The notes under the pieces: model-generated | The model's database searches: none | Told to the model about the DNA's origin: nothing | Seen by the model: the letters and a program-made list of their open reading frames with translations, nothing else | Assembly (NCBI RefSeq): GCF_019649055.1 | Contig: NW_026570250.1 | Span: 744,001-808,000 of the forward strand | DNA: 64,000 nt | Direction: 5' to 3' | DNA from: Paramacrobiotus metropolitanus | Taxonomy: Eukaryota > Tardigrada > Eutardigrada > Parachela > Macrobiotidae | Part shown: positions 37,703 to 49,671 of the stretch, in pieces | Layout of the letters: each line of letters starts with the position of its first letter | Position numbering within the stretch: the first letter of the stretch is position 1 | Program-made: the position numbers and the translations under genes

Positions 37703-37881
37703 ATACCTGCAAAAAGTCAAATCCTTCCCAAGGATATTGTATATCTGCAGCATCGGGTAAGGAGAAGAAGAAGCACAGCAAGAAGGATATCTCACATCCC
37801 AAAGCTATAACAGCATACCCACCAGCTCCCTGCCCAAAAACCGGCTCCGTTTCCTTTGTTGACGCTTCTGCACTGCTTTAA
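37703..37881 (+). CDS. beat: Alternative terminal exon: soluble Cys/Lys-rich C-terminus
   Basis: The acceptor CCTACACAG is followed by a frame that enters in phase 1 and runs 59 codons to TAA. It encodes TCKKSNPSQGYCISAASGKE, a lysine-rich stretch (KEKKKHSKKD) and a Pro-containing end (PPAPCPKTGSVSFVDASALL). There is no hydrophobic anchor, so joined to the Ig2 exon it would give a secreted form with a basic, possibly matrix-binding tail. A second in-phase AG (CTGCAG, 37752) would shorten it. It could also be a cytoplasmic tail reached from inside the transmembrane exon, but the donors there are poor. Confidence 0.5.
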
Positions 37882-40517
37882 TTGAACGTCGGTTAGATCC
37901 TTAGCAGTGCTCCGATGTTGATCGTTATAATGAATTTACGTCTTGTCTTAATTAACTATGTTCCTAATAATTGGCATTGCGTAATGAGTGTCAAGCCGTT
38001 ACTCCTGTCGATCTCCATGACGGTCTGGTGTTCGTCTAGTTTGCTATATGTGACTTGCTCCAGAAAAGAATTTTTGTTGCTGCATTAATATTCGGCTTGA
38101 TCCTACTTTATGTCAGTCGCGGCTGCATTATTGCTCCAGATAATTTACCTCGCATACGGGCTTTAGTTTAGCTACAATTGTTTTTCTTTGGGTTTAATTT
38201 GTTATGCTTCTTGGGCTGACATTTTTGTTCAAAACAAATAAATTGGCAGTATCGTCTTACAATTGGTCTCAAGCTGATTTTAATGTGATTTTTGCTTGAT
38301 TGTGCTTTTTCCACACAAAAATGAGCAGAAATATAAAGAATTTTCCAAATACGTAGATAAAATCTAGCTTCCTTCGATTTAAAAATGTGTGCATAAAGCA
38401 TAATCAATGGCAAGTTTATGGGCTACTTTAATTGCACATAATCGCACAGTAAGCTATATTTAAAACTTTTTTGAATTGTATTTGCGAAATGCAAAGATTA
38501 TTGTATACTCGCAAGAGAAATAGGTACTTCTATCTGTAGATCTAGATGTGAAAAAATCGCTTCACACAGTTCAAGATTCTCGCAGCTTTGCGTTATTCCA
38601 GCAATAAACAGGGTAAATGTTAAAAGAAAATTTGAAGTCTAACCATCAGTTCGCATGTTTAGAATTCTTTGCATTGCAAAGTTAAGCAACGCTGGTACGA
38701 TGCTAACAAAGATTTACAAATTGTGGGAGCATTGAAAATTACATATCACAATGCGGAAGTGTTACACGTTGGCTTTAAATCAACCAAATTGTATTGTACT
38801 CGTGTCAATATGAAAAAATTTACACTTGATAGTTATATTAAGTGATATCCACTACTGCTATGTTACATAGTGCTCGGTATATTGTGTGCTTGACAAAATC
38901 GGCAACATTCCTTCGTTGACAAGTGAGGTCCGTACCAAATCCAAAAATCAACATCAAGTGCGGTTCGTATTTTCATTTCATGAAAAACGAATAGCAAACC
39001 TCTCTATGGAATTTGTTATCATACACAACTTTAACTCTTGGCAAGGTCAGTAAAATAACCGACATAGTGCAAAAGTAATAGCAAGTGACGGAGTAACAAG
39101 TTTTCGATAATGGTACATAATATTACACATGTCATTCACAGAGGTGCGATCGTGCCGTCAACATGTATGTACATGGGGCACAAGTTGCGGCGGATGATTT
39201 TCCGCTCACACTACGGTTTGCGACGGAAACCGAGAGCATCTCAACTGATACCGCGGTAACAACGTAATGATGGATAAGTTAAAAATGATGATGACATTAT
39301 CGCCAATCACTTTACAATTAACCATGTGTTTCTCGGCATTTGATTTCTTTAAACGCGCACGCCTGAATGACCTTCGCTGATTCATATAAATCTTATTAGC
39401 CGCTACATATATGAAAGACGAGACTATCGCGCCTGCGGACATCGGTGATTATATTATACAATGAAGCCATTTTTTCGCAAGTATGTCGCAAGTACTTTGA
39501 CAAAGAGCGTTAAATTTCATGAGAAAATATGCCGTTCTTACTAGGGGCATCCGTATACGCCATCGAAAACGGTTTTACCCGCATTAATACGCGTGACATT
39601 ACAACAGCAACATACTCGTAGCTTTTTACACATGTTTACCGTCACCGTGTTTGCTTCATAGGGTAATCAGAATCGTGTAACGCGCTGTTACTTTTTATTT
39701 TGCAAGTTGTTATTACCATGTTATGTAACTGAGTTTTAATTTTTTTACAACCTATTCGTCCACATTTAGGGTGGGTGACAAACATTCGAATGTCCAGTAG
39801 TATACCGCTGTGTTGTTCGGTGCTGTTGACCTACACACCAGACGCGAAAGTACCCCAGCTGCAGTGTGTAAAAGTATTTCTTATTTGTCTCTATTTTTAT
39901 TTGAGGAATTGTTCGCACTAAATTTGACTGGCTGACGAAAGCGGATCAGTAATCATTCATCTTAAAAGTTTTAATTTTACCATCGTGGCTTTACCGGCAT
40001 AACCAATCCTTTGCGACCATTTCGTAAGGTGATTTATGGTATGTTCCACATGGCTATTTCTTAAACTGGCTAATTATGTATCTAGCAGTGGACGACACAG
40101 GCTACCGTGAATTCATAAAAGTTTGAGCAGTTTCATTTACAATTTAATCATTTTACAACGCCGCTGTGAGAAAGCTCACCCGATTACATCATGTCGCCGC
40201 TGGAGCTGCCGGTTAGATGTAATTACTTTCGATCCATCAATTAAATAGACTTGTGCTTGTAACCTGAACACCAAACAAAGCCTTCGTAGATTGTCATTTT
40301 GTATACAACTGAAACACAGGAAATGCTCATGTAATCTTGCGATCATCCGAGTATCTTGCTCCAGAAATACACATATACACATTTCGACATTTGTGTATCA
40401 TTTGACGATGTACAAACCGACAACGACATCTTTCTTAATTTTAGCAGCAGTAATGATCGGTTTTAATAGCAAACTGCCGTAATTAAATTTGTTTTGGAAC
40501 ATTAGTATTATTCAGCA
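37882..40517. other. Intergenic between the Beat-like gene and inscuteable
   Basis: AT-rich, with short open frames on both strands that lack splice signals or protein-like composition. It should contain the 3' UTR of the Beat-like gene and the promoter of the plus-strand gene starting at 40518. No TATA/initiator pair or other element could be singled out. Confidence 0.5.
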
Positions 40518-43500
40518 ATGGAGCACATTGTTCAGCGCTGGCTTCAGGATTTAAGATGGTCGTGCGCATGTGAGCATGTCACTCTGCAATCGAAATCCCT
40601 AGCGAATCCGGAAGTAAAAACCACCCGTCCGGCGGGAACATCAAAAGTAAAAAACAGAGCCTTGACCAAACGTCCCCGCACAACTTCCTCCACCGGTATA
40701 GTTTCTGCTTGTAATCAAACTGATCGCAAAAATCCAAACGATTTTCTAAGAACGGAAGTCGGGCAAGTGCACGACAAAACTACTCCTCGCACATATGAAA
40801 AGAGTTTGCTCGAGACGCTTGATGGCCCTATATATGAAGTAAGTACGCTTGGCGATTATCACCGCTGTTGTTTCTCGAATTAGACAAAATTTGTATACAC
40901 AAGGAGGATAAAGGCTGATTATTTTTTAACATTTTAATTTTAACTATGAAGTGGTGGCACATCCATACATCTGCAGACAGTAAAATTATCAGTTTCTTGG
41001 TTCCATAGATGCAGGCTTATCTGTCGCAGCTTTTTGAAATCACCGATATAAACCAAAAAAATGATGCTGCTATTCGCACAATCTGCATCCAAAAACTGCC
41101 TCCATTAATCAGTAATTTGGAAATTTCCTACAAACATTTTCGAGGAGATGCAGACGGAACGACAAGGCATGACGATAACGACTTGATGGAGGTTAGACAA
41201 CAAAAACATTATAAAATTAATATAGACTCTGCACGATACTTTTCAAATGCATTCCCGGGTTAATGTGCATTCGGCTTATAATTCTTGTACTTGAAACGCT
41301 ACTTTATCTTCATACGTAAGTAAACAATTATTCTTATACTGTAAGAAGAAGAAGATCACTGTAAGAATGCAAATACTCCGCGGAAGCAGTTCAATACCGT
41401 TAATGAAAATTTTTATTGCAGTTTATTTCCCGTGCTTCCAAAGAAATCACTGCGTTGGCTTCCCATATTTCCCAGTAAGATAAAAATTTGTGCGCATGCT
41501 GTTCAGTAGAAGTACGCTGCAGCTGTACATTTAATGTAGAACAGCAGCGGGGTAACCCCACAGCGGTCGAACAAAGGAGCATTTTGCAAAAGGAAAGGTG
41601 TCAAAGAAATGCACGTGCGCGTTATCAGCTTTTATATTACCGTAGACTACAGCATGTTAACAAAAGTTTTGAACAGACGGTGTTTTTTTAGTGCCACTCC
41701 TTATGATCCGAATGTGGTTGCATTATGCGCGGATTCCGTAGGTTTCCAGTATATGCAGCAAAAACCTACTATCTGAAAGTAATTATTTTTCTCCAGATTT
41801 CCGAAATCATCCGAGAAATGGCCGCGGAAATCGTGTTTAGTGAATGCCTGGTAAGTAATCCGCTAATATATTAGGGAAGGTTCCCCAGTTTAATCAGAAA
41901 CGCACTAAATACTAGTAATTATCAACGAGAAAATAGCACCGACAAACCGGCGTTCCGTTTACAGAAGTTGAAAAAAGATCTACTGTCAGTTTCTGTGGAC
42001 CACTGTCATGATATTCTCATGCAGCTGCTGAGGCTGACACAACGAGGCCCAGGAGTGTGTGTTTTAGTCATCCAGGTAACCATATATCGGCATCTTAAGT
42101 CGCCGTTTTGACTCTTGGACACATTAAAACTATTTTATATTTTATTTGAGCCACCAAAAGGTCTTTTTCATAAATTATTTTTAATTAGACGGAAATTTTG
42201 CATAGTTATAGCAAGCTGCGTTTGTGGCAAACCGCAAAACATACTCTGTCGTCCTGCGCCAAAACTATGTCGCAAAATCATGTTCGAATTATTAGTACAG
42301 ATAAGTTTTTGTACTTTCTATTGCATAAAATTGCGCGTTTTAAATTTTTGAAGTTGTAATAGTTAGTTTCTACTAGTGTGGTCTTACCATTACCTTAACT
42401 GGCTGTTGTCCCCTAGAAATGTTCGAACTGCGGTTATCAATATTTTCTGATGACCACGGTGTCTGATTTCTGCTTTGGTTTTAAGGCGGGCATTATGCCA
42501 ATTCTCATCCAGCTCTGCAAAGAAACGACTAATGCCGATATTCTAGCCGTGACATTAAGGTGATTCTAGAATATTATTCTAATTATTTTTCATGTACAGT
42601 GCAATAATGTTTTGTGTAACTGCATATTTCGTATTGTTCCACAGTAAAAATATTATGAGTATCTGCTTACTTGTTAGGACACTAGGGTGTATTGCGGCGT
42701 TACCTGACGGGATTTTGGAGATACAAGGGGTAAAAACATTTTGATTGTTGCTTAATTATTCCACATAATTATAATTTGCTGTTTCCGTTGAGAAGATTGC
42801 ACAGTTTGAGGACTTAATAAGCCTATTGTGGAGGAGTTCCTACGAAAGCGTTTGCTGCGAAGCCGCTGGATTTCTTGCTCAAGTGGCGGTGCATTTGCAA
42901 ATATCCGACAAAGCGCCAGCGTATTTTCAGGAGCAGCAAAAACTTCTCCTGGGCACCTTATGTGATGCTTCACCAAAAATTGTTCGCGCAGTAAACACGG
43001 TATGTATATAATTGCTTCTCATCATGCCGCGATAATTGCAAATCAACAAATCAACTTTATTATCGCTAATTTGTTACCTGCAGGCATCATCGTGTTGTAA
43101 TTCGATATCATCATGTTTTATATTAATTACGGTTTTTTCTATTTAGCTGTGCGAAGAAACCAGCGACGAGGTATGTGTAAGCATACTATATTTCCTAAGC
43201 TAATACTGTAGTAGCTAACTTCAATATGTTCGTGCAACATTTTGACCTGAATCAGCATGTGCATTTACGACTTTACAGGAAGTGTTCCTCGTCGGCACTG
43301 CTTGTGCTTCCGCCCTAACGCTAATACGCACGCATATACCAATTATCGAGTTGCTCATACAAAATGAAACAATGGACATGATGTTGAGGAAATGGAAAAG
43401 AAACGTTACTTTATCGACGATAGTTATCAATCAGGTAAAGATAACTGCGAGTTTTGATCACTCTTTTTCGTTGACATACGATGGAACAACAACACCACGC

Positions 43501-44243
43501 ATAAATTCTACAGTATCATCTGAATATTTGTGACAGCAGAATTTTAATTCATTATCTCAACAAAATTTTCGGATTTTGTCGCTCGAAATGCATGAGAAAA
43601 CTGATATTTTACTCTACTACAGTCTTTCTTTTTTCCTTTTGTATATCCACAAAATACCACGTAATTCGTTCATGCTACGATTTTTATATACCCTACTCAA
43701 AATAAATAAAATGGCATGGTGTATTACGTGAGCTTTCTTGGCTGTTTCCGTAGATTTTAAGCATCGTTATTGCCATATCGACACAGCAATCAGGACAGCT
43801 TCATTTGGATACGATAGATGACATGCCGGAGTTTTTATTGCTGGTCCTTGACAGGAGAAAGATTTACAATGAACACGAAAAAATGACCGTAGTCCGCGCG
43901 GTAAAAAAAGGTCTGTCTGTGATAGCACGATTATCACATTACCAGTTATTTGCGGAAAAATTTCTATCCCTGCAAGGTATGAGTTTACTATTGCTTGTAA
44001 GTTATGGTATTCGTAATATTTCTCTGTCAATGGGTGTTATCGATCTAAAGGTCAACAAGCTGTGGGATCAGTGATGTCGGATTCTGACTGTGATGAGACA
44101 ACGACTAACACATGCTGGGTGAGATTACTCACTTTATCTTGGAGAAAGTTATTATGAATTACGTAAATTTACGTTCACCTCGCGCGTTCTTGTTTCAGAA
44201 AATACTGCAGAATCTTCGAATAAATTCAAACATCAAGGAATGA
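40518..44243 (+). CDS. insc: Inscuteable homologue (LGN/Pins-binding, armadillo repeats), about 14 exons
   Basis: Exons: 40518-40838, 41009-41191, 41422-41474, 41523-41679 (tentative), 41797-41850, 41965-42075, 42486-42559, 42678-42729, 42796-42999, 43147-43170, 43279-43434, 43754-43976, 44051-44118, 44199-44243. They total 1725 nt, or 574 aa, close to the 579 aa I recall for human INSC. The N-terminus (VQRWLQDLR...CEHVTLQSKSL) aligns with the conserved LGN/Pins-binding motif of vertebrate INSC (VQRWMEDLK...LQAKPI). Further matches are LTQRGPGVC, AGIMPILIQLCKETTNADI, LRTLGCIAALPDGILEI, LCEETSDEEVFLV and KGLSVIARLS, all in armadillo-like repeats. Inscuteable links the Par complex to LGN/Pins to orient the spindle in asymmetric division. 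The protein ends KILQNLRINSNIKE, without the PDZ-ligand end of vertebrate INSC. AATAAA lies at 44482. The exons around 41.4-41.7 kb are the least certain: the 48-nt intron is very short and the GTGTTT donor is weak. Confidence 0.85.
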
Positions 44244-45639
44244 TACATGGGACATTACACTAAGAAACAAGCTTGAAAGTAATCTTTAAATCGCTTGTAC
44301 AGCGGCGCGAGATTTAATACTGCGTGGACGTGTAGTAAATGTATTTTGTAACACTGTACATATAATATTTCTATAATTACTCGTACTTCTGCTGAGTTTA
44401 GCTGAAGTGGTGGATTTAGCAGTTTTAATTGTTTAAATGAGGTAATCTGTGTCTGTTGATACTGCTTTGTGATAATAACCAAATAAACGCAAACTTCAAC
44501 ATACCTGACATAATTCATATCTGAAACATTGCTGTATTATTTGTACCAGCGTAATCAAGGAATAGAATCTAAATAACAACTACACACAGTCCCTCAACTT
44601 TTGAGCACGCATTTTGTTCGGAAGGGATTTGTTCGGAGACCTTCCAAAAGAATCCGATATAAGTACACCTTTTACTCGCTGTTAGTCCAAACTTCAAGGT
44701 GAGCTTCGAAAAATTGCAGGAGTACGATTGCAAAAAGCCTGTTATTTATCCCCAGAAAAAAATCATCATTGGCATTTCAACCACAAACTATTCCCGTAAA
44801 TATGTAAATGCCAAAATCTTCGATTTTCAAATAGATTTTGAAAACTGTTAACGATGAAACAAATCTTTTCCAATGCTGTAAGTATTTCTACTGTAGTTTG
44901 CACTTACAGGCTTTGATAATTCCTGACCAGCCGGCTAACCGGGAACGAATTAATGAATATTTTGCATTTCTAACTATGCGCGCCATAAATTGTTTCAGCC
45001 AATTTTTTGTATTTTTCAATTCTACAAAGTATCCGGATTAAGAATTTCATATCGACAATTTCACTCCTCTGTATGGTACCAGGCGGGCGGTGCCAAAAAA
45101 TTAAATATTAAGGTGCTAAACTTTGTAATGAAACCGCTGGGGGCGCCGGATTAGCCCCCGCGCTTTTTGTGGTTACAGAGTACACTACTGTACATATACA
45201 GCCGCTGTCCAAAATCTAATTAACCAGTGCACATAGGTCCGGAGGCTCCAAATTCAGAAATATCTGAGTTTTTGCAGAAAGATAATATATCTACGTAGTA
45301 AAATTAAAAAAATAATTTCAGCTGCTGTAATTCAGATGGGCGTGGTCAAACGCAAATTAAAAAAGTTAGCGTTACCGGACAAAAGTAACCGTCGTAAGCG
45401 TTACAGAACAGCAGTAAAAGGTCAGTCCGCTTAATAAAACCCTTTTCCCTGACGCGTGTGGTACAGCGCAGTACTCGTTATATGTTATGCTATTCCAGTA
45501 AAGTACTTTGTTTGGAAAAGTGACCAATAGACTCCAGTTAAAAGATCCAGTTCGTAATTAAATTGTAGTTCTTAATAATTCTAAGTGCTGTCCCCGGGTG
45601 TCGTGTTAGCGTACCACATGACGAGCTGACCATGAGATT
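44244..45639. other. Intergenic 3' of inscuteable
   Basis: Contains the 3' UTR of the plus-strand gene (AATAAA at 44482). Beyond that there is AT-rich sequence without coding signal. A short GC hairpin (GGGGGC ... GCCCCC, 45139-45159) is present; its role is unknown. Confidence 0.5.
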
Positions 45640-46803
45640 ACAATCTGCAATACTGATAGGATAGCAGTTTTATGCACTTCATTATTACGGTTAGCAACGG
45701 ATGTAGTCTTCCGAATGACAGATCGTTTGCAAACTGTACCAGCCTACGAGGCAATGCATCTACTTCGATGCAGTATGGGACTGGTAAGATTGCTTGACAA
45801 AATGCGTACCGGCCGGGTTTACTTACAGGAACCCTTGCTGACTGAATTCGACACCCAATATGATACGCGATAGCCTGTCCAAAATAACTAACACTGCCAT
45901 CGCCGACGTAATCTGGACGCAGGCGCCATTTCCGATCTCAAGAGGCGATTTATTTGGGCGTTAGGCGCATTGTTAAGCTCGCACTATCGGCCTTTCGGGC
46001 CTCGGTTTATTCAGTAACTCCCTTGGTCGAACTACCAGCCGGAGATGTATTGCAGTGAACCAATCACCAAATCGCAGCATTTGGCGAGTACGGATGCGCC
46101 GCCACCAGTTCGGCGAGTGCAGAAATTAAAGCGTGATCATGAGACGACCCGATTATAATGTCAGAACTGAGACTGTTGGAGAGGGCTTTGGGAAACGACA
46201 TCGCTAGCCAGGCGCGGATGTTGACCGTCAGCACCAAAGAGGCAGACGCATGGCTCCAAGCACTACCGGCAGCATCCCTTTGGACTTACTTAACGAATAG
46301 TTCAGCCTAAGGACCGCTGTAGCAGCGCTGCGCCTGGGTGGCAGGTGCACCCGTATGCACACCACACTAATACATTTGCGGCGACCAAGCGGATGAGCAT
46401 AGCTGTCATGGTTTTAGCTGTAAGTTCAATGCCGGACGGAAAGCTACCCATAACGCCTCAAAGCGGTCATCAAGCGCGCCTTTGCTGGGATCAAAACTGA
46501 ACTGAAACCTCCGGGAATCTCCCGTACAGATGGCAAACGACTAGACGGTATGACAATTTCCCCATGGGAAAGGCGCTGGCCTGGGATGTAATCTGTCGCA
46601 GGACCATGGCCTTGTCATACATGGCCGCCACTTCCGCTCGAGGCGAAGCAGCAGCAGCGGTAGCCGAGCGGAACAAGACCGAGAGATATCACAACATCCC
46701 CCAGGATTACTGGTTGCCGCCGCTGGGCTTCGAGATTTACGGAACATTCGGACCAGAAGCCACCCGGCCGCTGAGCGTGCTAAGGAAGGTGATCCAGCAG
46801 TAA
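45640..46803 (+). pseudogene. Decayed retrotransposon-type polyprotein 3' end, copy 1
   Basis: The GC content rises and fragments in shifting frames resemble the C-terminal part of reverse-transcriptase polyproteins common in metazoan genomes. An upstream block near 45740-45860 reads VPAYEAMHLLRCSMGLVRLL. A later one reads SRTDGKRLDGMTISPW (46517-46567), then in the next frame GKALAWDVICRRTMALSY, and finally FEIYGTFGPEATRPL. The DGKR.DG.T..PW...K.L.WDV.C....A.SY order is diagnostic of that region. Stops and at least one frameshift (at about 46566) interrupt it, so it is dead. The catalytic RT domain is not visible. Copy 2 is at 54360-54900. Confidence 0.6.
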
Positions 46804-47345
46804 TCAGGCGAACCGCAAGCAATACAATTTTTGAGTCAACGATCGGCGTAGAAATTCAGCGAGGAAACGCAATATACATAATGGGAACAACACCAGAGGC
46901 GGCAAATTTGGACAAAATTTTTTCTGATATTCGCCCGTCTGTGTTTGTAAATGTTGCAACTTAATCTGCCGTTATTCCATTTTCTGGTGACTTAAAAAAA
47001 CTGGAAAATGTGCTACTGGAAATTCAATAAAAATACGTTAGTTCTCACACGCTGCAATCAGTATCTCAACTTGACCTTTCGGCCAAAATATGAAGACGGT
47101 TTTGTCTAGGATTGATAATTGTGATAATTGGATAGGGAAGCATTTATTTGAAAAGAGATCATTTTAGCTCTTTGAAACGGTTTCAGAAACAGATAAATCT
47201 TACAATTAAAAAAGGGGCAAAGACAACAATCCAGAAAAGCTGCCAAAGAGGCGACTTAGTTTGTTCAAAACATAAAACAAGCATCGTAACAGTACAGATT
47301 AGAATCAGGCTAGAGCTCCAAATATTTTTGTTCTAGTTTCGCAAA
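46804..47345. other. Short intergenic 3' of the protease gene
   Basis: AT-rich. It carries TTTATT at 47143-47148, an AATAAA on the minus strand about 200 nt beyond the protease stop, which is its likely polyadenylation signal. Nothing else is recognised. Confidence 0.55.
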
Positions 47346-49671
47346 CTATGGATTGGCGGCAATCTTTTGGTTAATCCAATCAACAAAACGCGACACTCTC
47401 GTAAAAATACCAGGTGAATTTGCTCGTGCGCATCCAAACCCGCCTGTAAAATTTGCATTAATTATAAAAGCAGCCTTAGTTATAAAATATCGGCCGTACG
47501 ATACATTACATATGCAATGCGTTGATACAGTAATCTTACCGGATGTTATTCCAACAATCTCCCAGACTCCGTTTCTAAATACAGTCATTGGGCCGCCTAT
47601 TAAAAGAGATGAAGAGCTGCAGATCACGGTACAAGTGTGGGGCACATTCGGAGCCAAGAACTATTCTCCGTCCCCACAAAATGCCCTCTTCCCCCAAACA
47701 CGCAAGCAAATTAAATAAAGTGCGAAGCGGCACGAAGAATTCAAAGTTGTTCTATGATTGTTTGTAATTAATTGCTAATATCGTGTGTACGCATAATTAC
47801 TATTAGTACTGTGTTGGTCATCGTCGCAATTAATGATTTGTTAAAACGGATACGGCAAAGTTTACGCTATATACAGATATTACGCTGGCTGCTGGTTTGA
47901 CGCATTCTGCATTTTTCTGGTATACGTACTGCCACACTCTGTAACACTGACAAAGATTTATGCTTTAAACTTGCATCACTTCCACAAGAGTGAAACTGCA
48001 AAGAATGGTTGCAACATACACAATACTCTAACTACGTCTGCGGTTAAAGTTACGCTGGCCCAAACTTTATTACGCTGGACGTTACATCGTTTATGATCTT
48101 ATGCATGCTTGTGGCTGTTAAATTTGTTCAGCTACATTTCGTTTTACTACTGGTAAAAGCGAATTGCGTACAAAAACGTGGAGGGAATTACCTGAGTCTC
48201 CCTGACAGGCATCTCTTCCGCCTTCCCGAAAACCAGCACAAATCCATTCATTCCTAATTATTACTCGCTGAGGAGGATCTCGTTGACCAAACATCATCTG
48301 GCAGTCACGATTAGTTATGATAGGTAGCTGGACAAAATTCATGGTAGCGGAAGATCCGACGTCATCTATGCACAAGATCAGTTAAAGCAAAAATAAATTT
48401 CATGCCCGCTTGTGACCGCTGTTTAACTGTATTGTGCATGTAATTATTACCCCGATAAATTTCCAAGCTTTCTTAAATTAAAATCGCATTTACAGTATAT
48501 TGCACAAGACTGCATAACTACAAAGTTTACTGGCCTAAATAATTGCATAAATCTGCTATACAAGTACATAAATATATGTGCCCGTACTTAGGTGAAATCA
48601 TATTTTTGTACAGCCCGTTAAAACCGGCTGACTATACTGCAGAACCGTAGATGTGTACTTACTTGGTAAATTAATTGCCCAAATTGGCCAGTTAGGGAGT
48701 TTATTTGTACGGAGCTAATATTAAACATTTGTAACCATTCTTCTTACTTTCGCTAAGCTTTCCCCAGCCGGAAACCAATCCCATGTCACCAACAAAATCC
48801 TCATCCTGCTGCGGTAAACAAACTGGCTGCGCTTGACCGTTAAAACTTATCCTCCGGTCCAAGCGAATCAGGGCAATGTCAAACAACAATTGCCGGCGGT
48901 TAAAGCTCTCGTGAAGGATAATCATATCGGCTCCGAACCTCTGCTCCGGGATCATTTGCAGAAAAGCATCAAACTTCGTTATATCCAGAGCGCCGATGAC
49001 CAACGTCAACTGATTGCGTTGTACTCTGCAAATTTGGTGGGGAAGTATTGTCACTTCAGTAGATAATGATTTATCGATGTGTACACCTACGCGGATGCGC
49101 AGTGAGCAGCTGTAATAATCCATCTGTCGTTCAAAATAGCGGCTCCACAGAAATGAGTCCCGAAGGCTTGTACGGAAACCTGCCAAGGAATCTGCCCAAA
49201 AAATGCACGCTGTCCTCCAACAATGCGACCAGATGCTATCGGTGGAGCTCGACCACAAACTGCAAAATAATGCGCGTTTGGTAATGTTGTATATATGTAT
49301 GTTGTACATATCCCTGATATCCGCACAGTCCGCATTACCATGACATGGTGAAGCATCAACGCGCTTACATGTACTGTACTGTATTTCTGCCCGCACAATT
49401 GTTACAATCGTACAAAAAATGTTTAATTAATAATATTTTAAGGATGCCCATAAATTAAAGGTGCATGTAATAATCACAGGCGGGAGGGAGATTCTCGACG
49501 ATTAGCCTCCGTGCTTTTATGCATCGATACTCGCTCAAACGAGATCGTAAAAATAAAGGAATTTACTCTGCAAATTTGTTTTCGTAACTTACACTGGGAG
49601 TATGTGGCAGAAAGGAAAAACGAAAGCAGAGAGACCAACCAGGTAAAATACGTCGGGAAGGAAGTAAGCAT
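47346..49671 (-). CDS. Trypsin-like S1 serine protease, secreted zymogen, 6 exons
   Basis: Exons (minus): 49671-49593, 49259-49091, 49025-48748, 48365-48192, 47596-47540, 47443-47346. They total 855 nt, or 284 aa. All donors are GT, with phases 1, 2, 1, 1, 1. The ATG at 49671 starts a clear signal peptide (MLTSFPTYFTWLVSLLSFFL). A short light-chain piece (CGRAPPIASGR) leads to the activation site R38|IVGG. The catalytic triad is H79 (ITAAHC), D132 (FDIALIRL) and S233 (GDSGGP). D227 at the base of the S1 pocket predicts cleavage after Lys/Arg. C28 can bond to the Cys of QPVCLP. The S214-W215-G216 segment is normally SWG but here reads S252-G253-G254, with an intron splitting the Gly codon. There is no CLIP or EGF domain. 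The substrate is unknown; roles in digestion, immunity or cuticle are all possible. Confidence 0.92.

Noticed and set aside
49087-49398. N-terminal extension of the protease upstream of the CGRAPP exon, including an EGF-like SPCHGNADCADI stretch
   Set aside because: A good acceptor at 49259 and a signal-peptide exon at 49671 in matching phase explain the gene better; the upstream frame lies in that intron.
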